Assembly (NCBI GenBank): GCA_027493055.1
Contig: JAPUDO010000006.1
Span: 62,001 to 126,000 of the forward strand
Length of the DNA: 64,000 nucleotides
Reading direction: 5' to 3'
Source: Niabella sp.
GTDB lineage: Bacteria; Bacteroidota; Bacteroidia; Chitinophagales; Chitinophagaceae
The translations under genes were made by a program, and so were the position numbers. Shown here piece by piece: positions 17,693 to 27,566 of the stretch (position 1 is the stretch's first letter; each line of letters begins with the position of its first letter). The notes under the pieces were generated by a model. It worked only from the letters and a program-made list of their open reading frames with translations, searched no databases and had not been told where the DNA came from.

Positions 17693-17825
17693 CCGGACCC
17701 GACAACGGGTGCCTAACATTTTTCAGTTTAGAATGGACTAAATATTGAGTGGAATCGGAATATCCCGCTTTGGACCAGCAGAAGACATTCGGTTTTCAAA
17801 AACGTTTGGCACTGTTCACAGGGCG

Positions 17826-18053
17826 AACGCACAAATTTATTTCTTTATAATACCCAAACAACGTTGCGCAGCTATGCAGCACTTTTAACCCCTGAATTAT
17901 ATCTTCTATGAATGGGTTATCGCTACGCGGTAAGACAAAACACCCATTCAGCAGCATAGGAGTGGTGGCTTTTTAATAGTATTTCATCCAAAAAGTGAAG
18001 GGCCGCGCAGTGGCGATATATTTAAATTTATACGTCCGCCCTGGCACCGTTCA
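17826..18053 (+). repeat. Dispersed GTTGCGCAGC element, copy D (longest)
   Basis: Begins gcgaacgcacaaatttattt, continues acccaaacaacgttgcgcag, tcttctatgaatgggttatc and gctacgcggtaagacaaaac, and ends ggcgatatatttaaatttat with a CCGCCCTGG tail. The four copies in this window share these blocks. Confidence 0.8.
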
Positions 18054-18127
18054 CAAACAATAGTAATGCTTCTACTATCAACTTTATATAGCCTGTCATT
18101 TTTTCTTAAAAAATAACCGGTTAGTTT

Positions 18128-18135
18128 TATATTTG
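18128..18135 (+). promoter_or_regulatory. -7 element of the histidine kinase gene
   Basis: TATATTTG matches TAnnTTTG exactly, 23 bp before the ATG. No good -33 TTTG is seen at the expected distance. Confidence 0.4.
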
Positions 18136-18158
18136 GCAATAAGCCCGCTGTTTTCTTT

Positions 18159-21100
18159 ATGAGTATATTTAAACCATTGCTGTTTTTATTTACCTGTATA
18201 GCAGCTTCTGCATCGTTTTGCCAGAACGATCCAAACTTTAAGCGCCTGGGTGTAAACGACGGGCTTAGCCAGAATTCAGTAAGAGAGATTTTCCAGGACC
18301 AGCAGGGATTTATATGGATTGGTACCGGTGACGGGCTGAACAGGTATGATGGCAGGCAAATAAAAAAATACAGGGAGAGCTTCCGCGACAAAAGCGCAAA
18401 AAGATTCCCGGGGAAAATAATAAACAGTAAAATTATCCAGGATAACCGGCAAAACTTATGGATGATCGTAGACGGGCAGATCGTAAAGATGAATCCTGTT
18501 ACAGAAACTTTCTCGGTAATAAAAAAAATAGGTCGCGACCTGGATTGCATGATCCTGGGACTTTTTAAAGACGAGATCGTTATTAAGGTACCTGACGGCA
18601 TCGTTAGTATTGACATCAACACACTATCAACAAAAACCATACATATATCCAATGTTTTTGGAATATACACTCCTACCCCGTCAGATCTTTATCTACTCTT
18701 TCAAAAAGATGATGGCCTGTATAAGTATAATACTAAAAGCAAAACGGCGGCTCTTCTTTTATATACAGGAAATAAAAAATTATCAGCGCCTGTTGTATAT
18801 AATAATTCGGGTGTTCTTTTTACCCTGGGAAATGAAATACAGGAGCTTAACCTGCTATCAGGTAAAGTAACCGCCACCTACAAAATACCCTATGAAAAAG
18901 AACAGCACAAACAACTAACTCCTGTTGGGAAGACCACCATTCCAAAAGGCGGCATCATTGCTCTGGCGCCCCACATTGGCTTTGTAATTATAGATAGCAT
19001 TAAAGGCACTTTTCATCAATATACAAACATTGAAAATGACCCCTTAAGCCTTTCCTCCAATCTTATTTATACTTCTATTATTGATCATGTGGATAATTTG
19101 TGGCTGGGTACAGAAGGAGGTGGGATAAGCATCTTAAATCTAAAACCAAAGCTCTTTGATGCTTTCCCTGTTGAAGCTGTTGCAAAAAAGGAGAGCTCAT
19201 TGCTTATGGTAAAAAGCATCTATCACAAAAACGGGGAAATATACGTAGGCACCTATTCCAAGGGATTGTACAGGGTGAACCGCTTTACCGGAGCGCACCA
19301 GTTAATTTTCGATCCGGCAAAACTCCCTGGCAATGCTTTTCAGGGCATTTATTTTATTAAGGAAGATGATAAGGGGCGTATATGGGTGAACATTGGCGAT
19401 AAAATAGGTATTGTTGATATTGATGATGCAAAGTTTATCACTAGTACCCATATAGAATATGTACGAAAAGGAAAGCATCATAACATCCTTCAGTGTTTCG
19501 CCCAGATAGGGCCTCATAAATACATGGCAGGCACATTTCAAAGCACTTATATTATAGATGAGATCAGCGGGAAATTATCGGTAACAGACCTGGGCCTTGC
19601 CAATAAGCATTTTGAAGATGATATCCAATGCCTTTTTGTAAAAGATAACGGGGATATAATAGTTGGCAAAGGTGAAGGAGGTGGATATTTAACGATGCGT
19701 ACAGATGAAAAAAATAACGTACGCATTATAGAGCAGGGGCTTTATGGCCTAACCATTAAACAGGTGCGCAGAGATACTTTAAGGAAAGCCTTCTGGTATG
19801 CTACCAATGTAGGGATTATTATTAAGCGGGATAACACTGACACTTTACAGGTCATTGATGAAAAAAACGGGTTAAGTAATGATTTCATTTACGCCATCAT
19901 TCCTGAAGACAATTACAGGTTCTGGATCAGCACCAACAAAGGCCTTAATAAAATCACTTTAAAGAAAGGTACAGCAATAGCGGTAAGTGAAGTAGAGCAA
20001 TATGGTATACAGCACGGGTTACAGTCCAACGAGTTCAATACAGGCGCTTATTTTAAAGATGGCCCCGTTATTTTCTTTGGAGGTGTTACCGGTATTAACT
20101 GGTTTGATGAGAGAAAGTTTTTTAAAAGAGGTTTTGCGTCCAGGTCGTATGTAACAGACCTGCTGATTAATGGGAAGCCCTTTAAAACTGATACAGCCAT
20201 CAATTTCCTGAAAAAGATAAAACTCAATTATGATGATAATAATATCTTTATAAAATTTGCTACATTAGATTATACTGCCCCTAATGTAAACCAGTACCAG
20301 TACCGGTTAAAGGGTTACGAGAACAGGTGGATCACCGCTTACAATATTCCCGAAGCCAGGTATAACAAACTTCTGCCAGGTACTTATACTTTCGAAATAA
20401 AATCAGCTAATAGTGAAGGTGTATGGTCCGTTTCCCGGCAACTTCTCGCCATTACTATTACACCACCTTTCTGGCGTACCTGGTGGTTCAGAATTTTTGT
20501 GCTTGTATCATTGTCTGCTTTTGTATTATCGGGCTTTAGATATTACCTGAACAGAAGACTGGAAAAGCAACGGCGGGTTATAGAGAAACAGCTTGCTGTT
20601 AACAATGAACGGCTGCGTATATCAAGGGACATGCATGATGAATTAGGAACCGGCCTCAGTAAAATTGCCCTGCTTTCTGAATTAGGTAAAAATACCGGTG
20701 CACCGGAAGGCAGCCATAAAATAATAAATGAAATAAGCACTACTTCACGCGGACTGGCGGATAAAATGGGAGAGATTATATGGACATTAAACCCACATAA
20801 TGACACCCTGGGCAACCTTGCAGCCTACCTGAATGAATATATTTCTGAAACAACCGAGCCCTTATCTATAAAAGTGGCATTTGATTTTCCGGATACGATC
20901 CCCGATATCTCACTGGGGCACCTGCACCGGCAACAACTAATGCTGGTAACAAAAGAAGCCCTTAATAACGCTTTAAAATATTCGGAGGCTACTAAAATTA
21001 CTTTTTCGCTTTTTACAGATGACAGGCAGGTTATGTTTTCCCTAAAAGACAACGGAAAAGGCTTTGATGCAGACAAAGTCATCCGGCCTAAAAACGGCAA

Positions 21101-21212
21101 ACGCAACGGGCTTGGCAATATGAAAGCCCGGATGGAAAGCATAAACGGGCGCTTCAGCCTTATATCCGGTAAAGGCCGGGGCACAGAAGTGAGTTACGGT
21201 ATCACTCTTTAA
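18159..21212 (+). CDS. Sensor histidine kinase with two-component-regulator propellers
   Basis: A 1017-residue sensor kinase. A signal peptide (1-21) is followed by a large periplasmic region of Reg_prop repeats (LGVNDGLSQNSVREIFQDQQ, then GFIWIGTGDGLNRYDG) forming beta-propellers to about residue 690, then a Y_Y_Y domain (about 705-762), one membrane helix (about 772-796), a HisKA_3 domain with phosphoacceptor H826 in RDMHDELG, and a HATPase domain (NALKYSEA, DNGKGFDA, GLGNMKARM) to the end. There is no receiver or AraC domain, so it acts with the response regulator 63 bp downstream. The ligand is unknown; in Bacteroidota such sensors often respond to glycans. Confidence 0.94.
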   Translation: MSIFKPLLFLFTCIAASASFCQNDPNFKRLGVNDGLSQNSVREIFQDQQGFIWIGTGDGLNRYDGRQIKKYRESFRDKSAKRFPGKIINSKIIQDNRQNLWMIVDGQIVKMNPVTETFSVIKKIGRDLDCMILGLFKDEIVIKVPDGIVSIDINTLSTKTIHISNVFGIYTPTPSDLYLLFQKDDGLYKYNTKSKTAALLLYTGNKKLSAPVVYNNSGVLFTLGNEIQELNLLSGKVTATYKIPYEKEQHKQLTPVGKTTIPKGGIIALAPHIGFVIIDSIKGTFHQYTNIENDPLSLSSNLIYTSIIDHVDNLWLGTEGGGISILNLKPKLFDAFPVEAVAKKESSLLMVKSIYHKNGEIYVGTYSKGLYRVNRFTGAHQLIFDPAKLPGNAFQGIYFIKEDDKGRIWVNIGDKIGIVDIDDAKFITSTHIEYVRKGKHHNILQCFAQIGPHKYMAGTFQSTYIIDEISGKLSVTDLGLANKHFEDDIQCLFVKDNGDIIVGKGEGGGYLTMRTDEKNNVRIIEQGLYGLTIKQVRRDTLRKAFWYATNVGIIIKRDNTDTLQVIDEKNGLSNDFIYAIIPEDNYRFWISTNKGLNKITLKKGTAIAVSEVEQYGIQHGLQSNEFNTGAYFKDGPVIFFGGVTGINWFDERKFFKRGFASRSYVTDLLINGKPFKTDTAINFLKKIKLNYDDNNIFIKFATLDYTAPNVNQYQYRLKGYENRWITAYNIPEARYNKLLPGTYTFEIKSANSEGVWSVSRQLLAITITPPFWRTWWFRIFVLVSLSAFVLSGFRYYLNRRLEKQRRVIEKQLAVNNERLRISRDMHDELGTGLSKIALLSELGKNTGAPEGSHKIINEISTTSRGLADKMGEIIWTLNPHNDTLGNLAAYLNEYISETTEPLSIKVAFDFPDTIPDISLGHLHRQQLMLVTKEALNNALKYSEATKITFSLFTDDRQVMFSLKDNGKGFDADKVIRPKNGKRNGLGNMKARMESINGRFSLISGKGRGTEVSYGITL

Positions 21213-21275
21213 ATACTACTTTTTTACTTAAAGTATGGATTCTTCTCCTGTTTAATTTTATACTTTTAAATATAT

Positions 21276-21908
21276 ATGGCTGCTTCAAAAATCAAAATCG
21301 CCTTAATTGAGGACGAGGAAACCATAAGGACTTCCCTGCTTACTCTATTGTATATGCAGGAAGAACTGGATGTGGCAAATGCTTTTGAGGATGGAGAAAC
21401 CGCTTTAACCTACCTGGAAAAAAAACCTGTTGATGTGCTGCTTTTCGACATTAACCTTCCCGGCATATCCGGGATTGATGTGGTAGCTAAACTAAAAGTG
21501 ATTCATCCCGGCATGCAATGTATGGCATTAACCAGCTATGACGATGCAGAAAATGCGTTTAATGCTTTAAAAGCCGGCGCAACAGGCTATATACTGAAAA
21601 ATACCGATCCTAAAAAACTTGTTGAGGCTATACAGGATATTCACATCGGCGGCTCGCCTATGAGCAGCCAGATTGCAAGGTTAGTAGTAATGGATTTTGC
21701 CGCAAACAGAACAGAAAAAATCTATTCAGATGTTTTATCAAGGAGAGAGAACGAAATACTATCGCTGCTTTCCAAGGGATTCAGGTACAAAGAAATTGCC
21801 GGCCAGCTTTTTATAAGCATTGAAACGGTTCGTACCCACATCAGGAACATTTATGAAAAGCTCCAGGTTAAAAGCCGTTCAGAGGCCATCTCAAAGTTTA
21901 ACAATTAG
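21276..21908 (+). CDS. LuxR-type response regulator
   Basis: A 210-residue NarL/FixJ-type regulator and the likely partner of the kinase just upstream. The receiver domain (7-125) has the acidic pair E12/D13, phosphoacceptor D58 (LLFDINLPG), T86 and K108 (GYILKNTDP). The LuxR HTH lies at about 147-205 (LSRRENEILSLLSKGFRYKE, then IAGQLFISIETVRTHIRNIY). It would bind DNA as a dimer after phosphorylation. Targets are unknown, though the two exported proteins downstream are close candidates. Confidence 0.95.
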   Translation: MAASKIKIALIEDEETIRTSLLTLLYMQEELDVANAFEDGETALTYLEKKPVDVLLFDINLPGISGIDVVAKLKVIHPGMQCMALTSYDDAENAFNALKAGATGYILKNTDPKKLVEAIQDIHIGGSPMSSQIARLVVMDFAANRTEKIYSDVLSRRENEILSLLSKGFRYKEIAGQLFISIETVRTHIRNIYEKLQVKSRSEAISKFNN

Positions 21909-21983
21909 CAGTTACAGTCTACTACTTTTTTCACATCATTCCTCATAACTCTCCGCTTTATTTTTACGGCAGATAAATACAAC

Positions 21984-23042
21984 ATGAAGATTATATTATT
22001 ACTTATTCTGACTATTGCTTTTTCACTTAGCGGTTACACACAAACCCTCGGCGATTTTAAGCCTAAAGACCAGTCTTACGGCCTTAAGAAAGTAAAGAGC
22101 AAGCGTGTGTACATTGCTTCTTTTACCGTAAACTACCAGGTGTACAACGAAAAAGAAGACTTTAAGCAGGGCGGGCGTATGTTTGGCGGCGCCGGCTACA
22201 AAGGTGATGCGCTGGCGAAGTTGTCCGTAGGATTGGACAATATTACCGAAGCCGGCATACAGGCCGTTACAGACAGGCTTTTTGGCGATTTTACCGCTAT
22301 GCTCAAAGCAAAGGGGCTTGAATTAGTTACTGCCGATGAAGCCGGGAAAACCAGCGCCTACGCCGATTATACCCGGCAAACCGGCGGAAAAATCAATGAG
22401 GCCAACTTCCCCGGCACACTGGCTACCACGCCCAACGGCTTCGACTATTATGTAAAAAGCGTGAGCAAATCAGGTAAAGAGCAATCGGGTGGGTTCCTGG
22501 GCCAGGCTTCTACCATGTACGGCAGGCTGTCCTCTCAACTGGATGATGCCATTATTGCCGATGTAGACCTGTTTATACTTTTTGTAAAAGATAAAGAAGC
22601 TTTTGGCGGTGCCGGTGCCAATATCAAAATAAAAACCTCGCTGAGGCTGGCGGATACGGAAGCTATTACCATGACAAGCAATGCCAAATTTAAGCTGAAA
22701 GGCCAGAATAAAACCGTAGCAGCTATCAGCCAGGCGGCTTTTTACAACGGCAAAGTGCCAACAGGCATGGGTGCAAACAGCAGCTATATCGGCCAGCTCA
22801 AAAGCCCGCTGGATATAGATGGCGTTATTGAAGACCAAAAGCTGCAAAGCTTTGCTGCTAACCGTGCCGATTATATAGGAACGTCTACCGCATACGGCAA
22901 ATGGTATAACCCCGAAAATGTGGTATCCAAAAGTACCAACATCATCCCCGTGGATGAAAAGAAATATACTGAAGGCGCGTATATGGCGGGCAAAAAATTT
23001 ATTGAGTACCATACCTCAGCATTTTTAAACGAGACTAAATAA
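21984..23042 (+). CDS. Exported protein of unknown function
   Basis: A 352-residue protein with a clear signal peptide (MKIILLLILTIAFSLSGYTQ). The mature part is soluble, alpha/beta in character, Gly- and Lys-rich, and contains no motif I recognise. Stretches such as VYIASFTVNYQVY and VDLFILFVKD look like buried strands. It is probably periplasmic. It follows the response regulator by 75 bp and precedes a lipoprotein gene by 36 bp, so the last two may form one unit. No function can be assigned. Confidence 0.8.
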   Translation: MKIILLLILTIAFSLSGYTQTLGDFKPKDQSYGLKKVKSKRVYIASFTVNYQVYNEKEDFKQGGRMFGGAGYKGDALAKLSVGLDNITEAGIQAVTDRLFGDFTAMLKAKGLELVTADEAGKTSAYADYTRQTGGKINEANFPGTLATTPNGFDYYVKSVSKSGKEQSGGFLGQASTMYGRLSSQLDDAIIADVDLFILFVKDKEAFGGAGANIKIKTSLRLADTEAITMTSNAKFKLKGQNKTVAAISQAAFYNGKVPTGMGANSSYIGQLKSPLDIDGVIEDQKLQSFAANRADYIGTSTAYGKWYNPENVVSKSTNIIPVDEKKYTEGAYMAGKKFIEYHTSAFLNETK

Positions 23043-23078
23043 TATAACACATACCTCTTTACATTAAAAAATAATACC

Positions 23079-23621
23079 ATGATCAGAACTAACGCTTCTT
23101 TAAAAGGCCTGATGGCCGCAGCCATTCTAATTGCTTCTATTTTTACATCCTGTAAAAAAGGGAGTTCGGAAGAAAACACCAGTCTTGGGAAAGCATCCAT
23201 CCAGTTTTCAACCAATAAATCATTTGGCGGCAAAAATGAGTTTAAATCCAACACAGCTGCTGGAGCTTTTGCCAATAAATCAAATACGGTGAACCGTACA
23301 CAGATAACTATCACGGCTATACAAAGCAATGGCACACAGATAGGTACGGCACAATTTGCAATACATGTACCGTTAAATCATACCGGCACCATTAGTGGTA
23401 AGTTTGAAAACAGCAGCTCTGCAAATACAGGTGCTGTACTAACTATTAGTACTTCCAATGCAGGCAGCAACCAGGAATCCTATGCTTCTAAAACAGGAAA
23501 TTTTAATATCACAAAACTTACTGACTCAGAGGTTGAAGGAACTTTTGATGCCTACTGCATTAACGAAACTACCAATACCAATATAACTTTAACTAACGGG
23601 AAATTTTCCGGTAAGTTCTAA
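23079..23621 (+). CDS. Lipoprotein of unknown function
   Basis: A 180-residue predicted lipoprotein. The signal sequence ends in a lipobox with the modified C25 (IASIFTSCKKGSSEE). The mature part is rich in Asn, Thr and Ser and appears to be an all-beta domain ending in TNTNITLTNGKFSGKF. It follows an exported protein by 36 bp on the same strand and is closed by a terminator hairpin at 23666. I do not recognise a family. Confidence 0.75.
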   Translation: MIRTNASLKGLMAAAILIASIFTSCKKGSSEENTSLGKASIQFSTNKSFGGKNEFKSNTAAGAFANKSNTVNRTQITITAIQSNGTQIGTAQFAIHVPLNHTGTISGKFENSSSANTGAVLTISTSNAGSNQESYASKTGNFNITKLTDSEVEGTFDAYCINETTNTNITLTNGKFSGKF

Positions 23622-23665
23622 AGAGCATACATTAAGATATCTCTAACAGTGGGACACACTAAGTT

Positions 23666-23690
23666 AAAGCCTTCCTCATCGGGGGGCTTT
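23666..23690 (+). terminator. Terminator after the lipoprotein gene
   Basis: Stem aagccttcc/ggggggctt (with two G-U pairs) and a tcatc loop, followed by a T-rich stretch (tttgctgttt), 45 bp after the stop codon. Confidence 0.6.
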
Positions 23691-23740
23691 GCTGTTTCAT
23701 ATCTGCACAGGCATTCGGAAGTATTAGCTATTTTTGAATA

Positions 23741-24118
23741 ATGTCAGATGTAAGAAAAATCCTTTATTCCCTATTGATCCTTTTGCTCTGCCAGATTTAT
23801 ATGGGCTGCAGCAGAAAGATCGTTGAATCGGGCAAAGCCTCTTTTTATGCAGATAAGTTTATTGGCCGAAAAACAGCCAGCGGTACCGTTTTCAGGCAAA
23901 ACAGAATGACGGCCGCTCATAAAACCTTACCCTTTGGTACTAAAGTAAAGGTTACTAACCTGTCTAACGGCAGAAAAGCAAAAGTGCGTATTACCGACAG
24001 GGGACCATTTGTAGAAGGCAGAATTATTGATCTTACCAAAAAAGCTGCAAAACGACTGGGTATGGTAAATGCCGGAATAGTAAAAGTAGAAATAAAGTAT
24101 AAAAAGCCTCAACGATAA
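23741..24118 (+). CDS. rlpA: RlpA-like septal ring lytic transglycosylase (lipoprotein)
   Basis: A 125-residue short RlpA. The signal peptide ends in a lipobox with C23 (IYMGCSRK), so the protein is anchored in a membrane. The rest is a double-psi beta-barrel: GKASFYADKFIGRKTASGTV, MTAAHKTLPFGTKVKVTNL and VRITDRGPFVEGRIIDLT. RlpA family members cleave glycan strands lacking stem peptides. There is no SPOR domain, unlike E. coli RlpA. A TATTTTTG element lies only 4 bp before the ATG, so the mRNA may be leaderless. yqgE follows after 4 bp. Confidence 0.92.
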   Translation: MSDVRKILYSLLILLLCQIYMGCSRKIVESGKASFYADKFIGRKTASGTVFRQNRMTAAHKTLPFGTKVKVTNLSNGRKAKVRITDRGPFVEGRIIDLTKKAAKRLGMVNAGIVKVEIKYKKPQR

Positions 24119-24122
24119 TCCT

Positions 24123-24602
24123 ATGGCTCACTTATCAGGTAAAATACTTACCAGCGCTCCTTCAATGGATGATCCCGTTTTTCGGGAGGCCGTAATTTTT
24201 ATTGCTGAACACAACGAAAACGGGGCTTTGGGCTTCGTGATCAACAAAATTTTTGAAAGAAATCTGAACGAGCTTGTTGAATTCAGCAGCAGTCCTGCTT
24301 TCCCATTGTTTGAAGGGGGCCCGGTAGATAAAGAACATCTTTACTTTATCCATAAGCGTAATGATCTTATACCCGGTGGTATTTGGATAACTGAGGATAT
24401 ATACTATAGCGGCAACTTTAAACAGGCTATTGCTTATATAAATAATAAAACACTTACTGCATCAGATATTAAAATATTCATCGGCTATTGCGGATGGGAT
24501 AAAGGCGATCTTGAAGCAGAAATTGCAGAAGGATGCTGGATAGTGAGTAACTACAGGGAAGATATCATTTTCGGCAGGAGTGGCAACCTGCCGAAGGCTT
24601 AA
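24123..24602 (+). CDS. yqgE: YqgE/AlgH-family protein
   Basis: A 159-residue cytosolic protein of the UPF0301 (DUF179) family, slightly shorter than E. coli YqgE. The motifs SGKILTSAPSMDDPVFREAV, GALGFVINK, FEGGPVDKEHLYFIH and IFIGYCGWDKGDLEAEI are all present. The molecular role of the family is unsettled; in Pseudomonas AlgH affects alginate production. It starts 4 bp after rlpA, so both should be on one transcript. Confidence 0.93.
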   Translation: MAHLSGKILTSAPSMDDPVFREAVIFIAEHNENGALGFVINKIFERNLNELVEFSSSPAFPLFEGGPVDKEHLYFIHKRNDLIPGGIWITEDIYYSGNFKQAIAYINNKTLTASDIKIFIGYCGWDKGDLEAEIAEGCWIVSNYREDIIFGRSGNLPKA

Positions 24603-24646
24603 AGCTAAAAGCTTAATGCATTGGGCATTGAAAATTGAGTGTTTGT
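24603..24646. repeat. Word-like repeat after yqgE
   Basis: agctaaaagcttaatgcatt and gggcattgaaaattgagtgt reuse the vocabulary of 6740-6900 and 9433-9477. Confidence 0.5.
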
Positions 24647-24715
24647 AAAAAATGTCAGCCCATTTTTAGGCCCACACAATTACTGTTCAGGTGCTCTACT
24701 TCACCGCGGGCAATT

Positions 24716-24779
24716 CCTTCGCCGTTTGTATGACGCTGAGTCCACAATCCATACACAATACCTTGTCGTGAGACTCAGC
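24716..24779. repeat. GACTCA palindromic repeat, copy 2
   Basis: Perfect 8-bp inverted repeat gctgagtc ... gactcagc around cacaatccatacacaatacc. Its reverse complement resembles 10130-10175. Confidence 0.65.
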
Positions 24780-24812
24780 TATTAATAATATACCAATCTT
24801 CAGCAACCTTTC

Positions 24813-27494
24813 TTACTGCAAAACCGGGCTTAACCATTTTTCAGCTTCTTCAATACTCATTCCTTTACGTGCGGCGTAATCTTCCAGCTGATCCCTGCTT
24901 ATTTTTCCCAAACCAAAATAATGGCTTTGAGGATGTGCAAAGTACCAGCCGCAAACAGAAGCCGGCGGATCCATAGCCAGGCTTTCGGTAAGTGTTATAC
25001 CAATGTTCTCTGTTACCTGCAGCAGGTCAAACAGCTTTATTTTCTCGGTATGGTCCGGGCAGGCGGGATAACCGGGTGCCGGGCGAATGCCCTGGTATTT
25101 TTCCCAGATCAGATCTTTATTGGTAAGGTCTTCATCTTTGGCATATCCCCACAGTTCTTTACGCGTTTTTTGGTGTAAACATTCAGCAAAAGCTTCTACA
25201 AAACGGTCTCCTAAAACCTGCACCAATATTTTGTTATAATCATCAAGCTCATCAGCAAACTGTTTTACTTTATCCATAGCACCATGGATAGTAACTGCAA
25301 ACGCGCCCATATAGTCTGGCCCCTGTCCCCCGTCCGAAGGTTTCACAAAATCAGCTAATGAAAAATTGAAATGACCGGCTGCTTTTTTGGATTGCTGGCG
25401 CAGGCTTTCCAGCTTTACTTCTCCTTCATCAGTATATACTGTAATAGTATCTGCATTGTTGCTGTTAGCCGGCCAAAAGCCAACTACACCGTCCGCCTTA
25501 AACCATTTTTCTGCTACAATGGTGGCTACCATTTTCTCGGCATCAGCTAAAAGTTTTCTTGCCTCTTCACCAAACTTCTCATCGCTAAGCACTTCAGGAT
25601 ACCGGCCGGGCATTTCCCAGGCTATAAAAAACGGGCTCCAATCCAAATACTTAGCTATTTCCCCTAAGTCAAAATCTTTAAAAACAGTAACGCCTTCAAC
25701 AGCAGGTTTCGTGGGTATATAATTTTCCCAATCAAGCTGTTCTTTATTCGCTATTGCATCCTTGTAAAGGATCAGCTCTTTTTTATTTTTATTGGCAAAC
25801 TGCTGGCGCAGGCCTTCGTACTCTGCATCGGTTTTTTTCAGAAATGCATCTTTTTCTTTTCCCAACAACGTACTTACTGCCGTTACGCTTCTGGAGGCAT
25901 CCAATACATGCAACACGCCATTATTATATTGCGGTGCAATTTTTACCGCGGTGTGCATGCGCGAAGTGGTAGCGCCTCCAATTAACAAAGGCTGCTTCAT
26001 ATTGCGACGTTTCATTTCACGTGCTACATGCACCATTTCATCCAGCGATGGAGTAATCAGTCCGCTTAGTCCTATAATATCAACCGCTTCTTTTTCTGCA
26101 GTATCTAAAATTTTATCAGCAGGCACCATTACCCCCATGTCAATTACATCATAGCCATTACAGCCCAGCACAACACCTACTATATTTTTGCCAATGTCAT
26201 GCACATCACCCTTTACTGTAGCCATAAGCACTTTACCGGCACCCCCGGTTGCTGCGGCAGGATTGTCCAGCTTTTCCTGTTCAATAAAAGGGAATAGCCA
26301 AGCCACAGACTTTTTCATTACACGGGCGCTTTTTACCACCTGGGGTAAAAACATTTTACCGGCACCAAATAAATCTCCCACTACGTCCATCCCAGCCATT
26401 AACGGGCCTTCAATCACTTCAAGAGGGCGGGGATATTTTAACCTGGCTTCCTCCGTATCTTCATCAATATATTCTGTGATACCGTTTACCAGCGCATGTT
26501 TCAGCCTTTCTTCAACAGGGGTCTGCCTCCAGGTATCATCTTTTTTCTGCACTTTGCCTTCCGATTTTACCGTCTCTGCAAAGGCTAACAATTTTTCAGT
26601 TGCTTCATTATTTTCGTTATTCCTGTTCAGTATTACCTCTTCACAAAGCTGCCGCAACTGCGGCTCAATTTCATCGTACACCACCAGCTGACCGGCGTTC
26701 ACAATACCCATGTTCATACCTGCTTTAATAGCATAATACAGGAACACAGAGTGCATAGCCTCACGCACCGGCTCATTCCCTCTAAAGGAAAAAGAAAGAT
26801 TGCTCACTCCACCGCTTATACCGGCTAAAGGCATCAGCTGCTTAATACGGCGGGTGGCATTGATAAAATCTACTCCATAATTATTATGCTCCTCCAGTCC
26901 TGTGGCAATGGCAAAAATATTAGGATCGAAAATAATGTCCTGCCCTTTAAACCCTACCTGTTCTGTTAATATTTTATAGGCCCGGTGGCATATTTCTACT
27001 TTCCGGTCTTCCGTATCGGCCTGGCCTTTTTCATCAAAAGCCATTACAATTACCGCAGCTCCATAGTTCTGGCAGGTAATTGCCTGCTCAATAAATTTTC
27101 CCTCTCCTTCTTTTAAAGAGATGGAGTTTACAATACATTTCCCCTGCACGCATTTCAGGCCGGCCTCTATAATCTCAAATTTTGATGAGTCAATCATTAA
27201 CGGCACTTTACAAATGTCCGGTTCGCTTTGCAGCAGGTTGATAAAAGTTGTCATGGCCTGTACACCATCCAGCAGGGCATCATCCATATTAATATCAATC
27301 ACCTGGGCGCCGTTCTCTACCTGCTGACGGGCTACGCTTAGTGCGTCTTCATATTTATTTTCCCTGACAAGACGTGCAAATTTTTTAGAACCTGTAACGT
27401 TAGTTCTTTCGCCTATGTTTACAAAATTCGTTTCAGGTCTTACAATTAAAGGTTCTAAACCTGAAAGACGAAGGTATGGTTGTATAACTGACAT
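24813..27494 (-). CDS. metH: Cobalamin-dependent methionine synthase, C-terminal chain
   Basis: An 893-residue chain with every MetH domain except the homocysteine-binding one. In order: pterin-binding (methyltetrahydrofolate) domain at about 15-290 ([20 protein letters not shown]); B12-binding cap and Rossmann domains at about 330-590, with the cobalt-ligating H432 in [10 protein letters not shown]; and the SAM-binding reactivation domain at about 620-893, with [15 protein letters not shown] near the end. The first domain is the separate 349-residue protein at 27567, 72 bp upstream. This two-chain form is found in other Bacteroidota. Confidence 0.95.
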   Translation of the reverse strand: MSVIQPYLRLSGLEPLIVRPETNFVNIGERTNVTGSKKFARLVRENKYEDALSVARQQVENGAQVIDINMDDALLDGVQAMTTFINLLQSEPDICKVPLMIDSSKFEIIEAGLKCVQGKCIVNSISLKEGEGKFIEQAITCQNYGAAVIVMAFDEKGQADTEDRKVEICHRAYKILTEQVGFKGQDIIFDPNIFAIATGLEEHNNYGVDFINATRRIKQLMPLAGISGGVSNLSFSFRGNEPVREAMHSVFLYYAIKAGMNMGIVNAGQLVVYDEIEPQLRQLCEEVILNRNNENNEATEKLLAFAETVKSEGKVQKKDDTWRQTPVEERLKHALVNGITEYIDEDTEEARLKYPRPLEVIEGPLMAGMDVVGDLFGAGKMFLPQVVKSARVMKKSVAWLFPFIEQEKLDNPAAATGGAGKVLMATVKGDVHDIGKNIVGVVLGCNGYDVIDMGVMVPADKILDTAEKEAVDIIGLSGLITPSLDEMVHVAREMKRRNMKQPLLIGGATTSRMHTAVKIAPQYNNGVLHVLDASRSVTAVSTLLGKEKDAFLKKTDAEYEGLRQQFANKNKKELILYKDAIANKEQLDWENYIPTKPAVEGVTVFKDFDLGEIAKYLDWSPFFIAWEMPGRYPEVLSDEKFGEEARKLLADAEKMVATIVAEKWFKADGVVGFWPANSNNADTITVYTDEGEVKLESLRQQSKKAAGHFNFSLADFVKPSDGGQGPDYMGAFAVTIHGAMDKVKQFADELDDYNKILVQVLGDRFVEAFAECLHQKTRKELWGYAKDEDLTNKDLIWEKYQGIRPAPGYPACPDHTEKIKLFDLLQVTENIGITLTESLAMDPPASVCGWYFAHPQSHYFGLGKISRDQLEDYAARKGMSIEEAEKWLSPVLQ

Positions 27495-27566
27495 ATTCTT
27501 TTATTTTACCACAGAGATGCACTGAGTTCTTCTCAAAACATCCTATTCCGTGCATCACTCCTATAC

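Larger units (their letters stand above)
17693..18158. other. Spacer upstream of the histidine kinase
   Basis: Mostly copy D of the GTTGCGCAGC element (17826-18053), preceded by a ~130-bp stretch in which I recognise nothing. The last 30 bases hold the promoter of the kinase gene. Confidence 0.6.
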
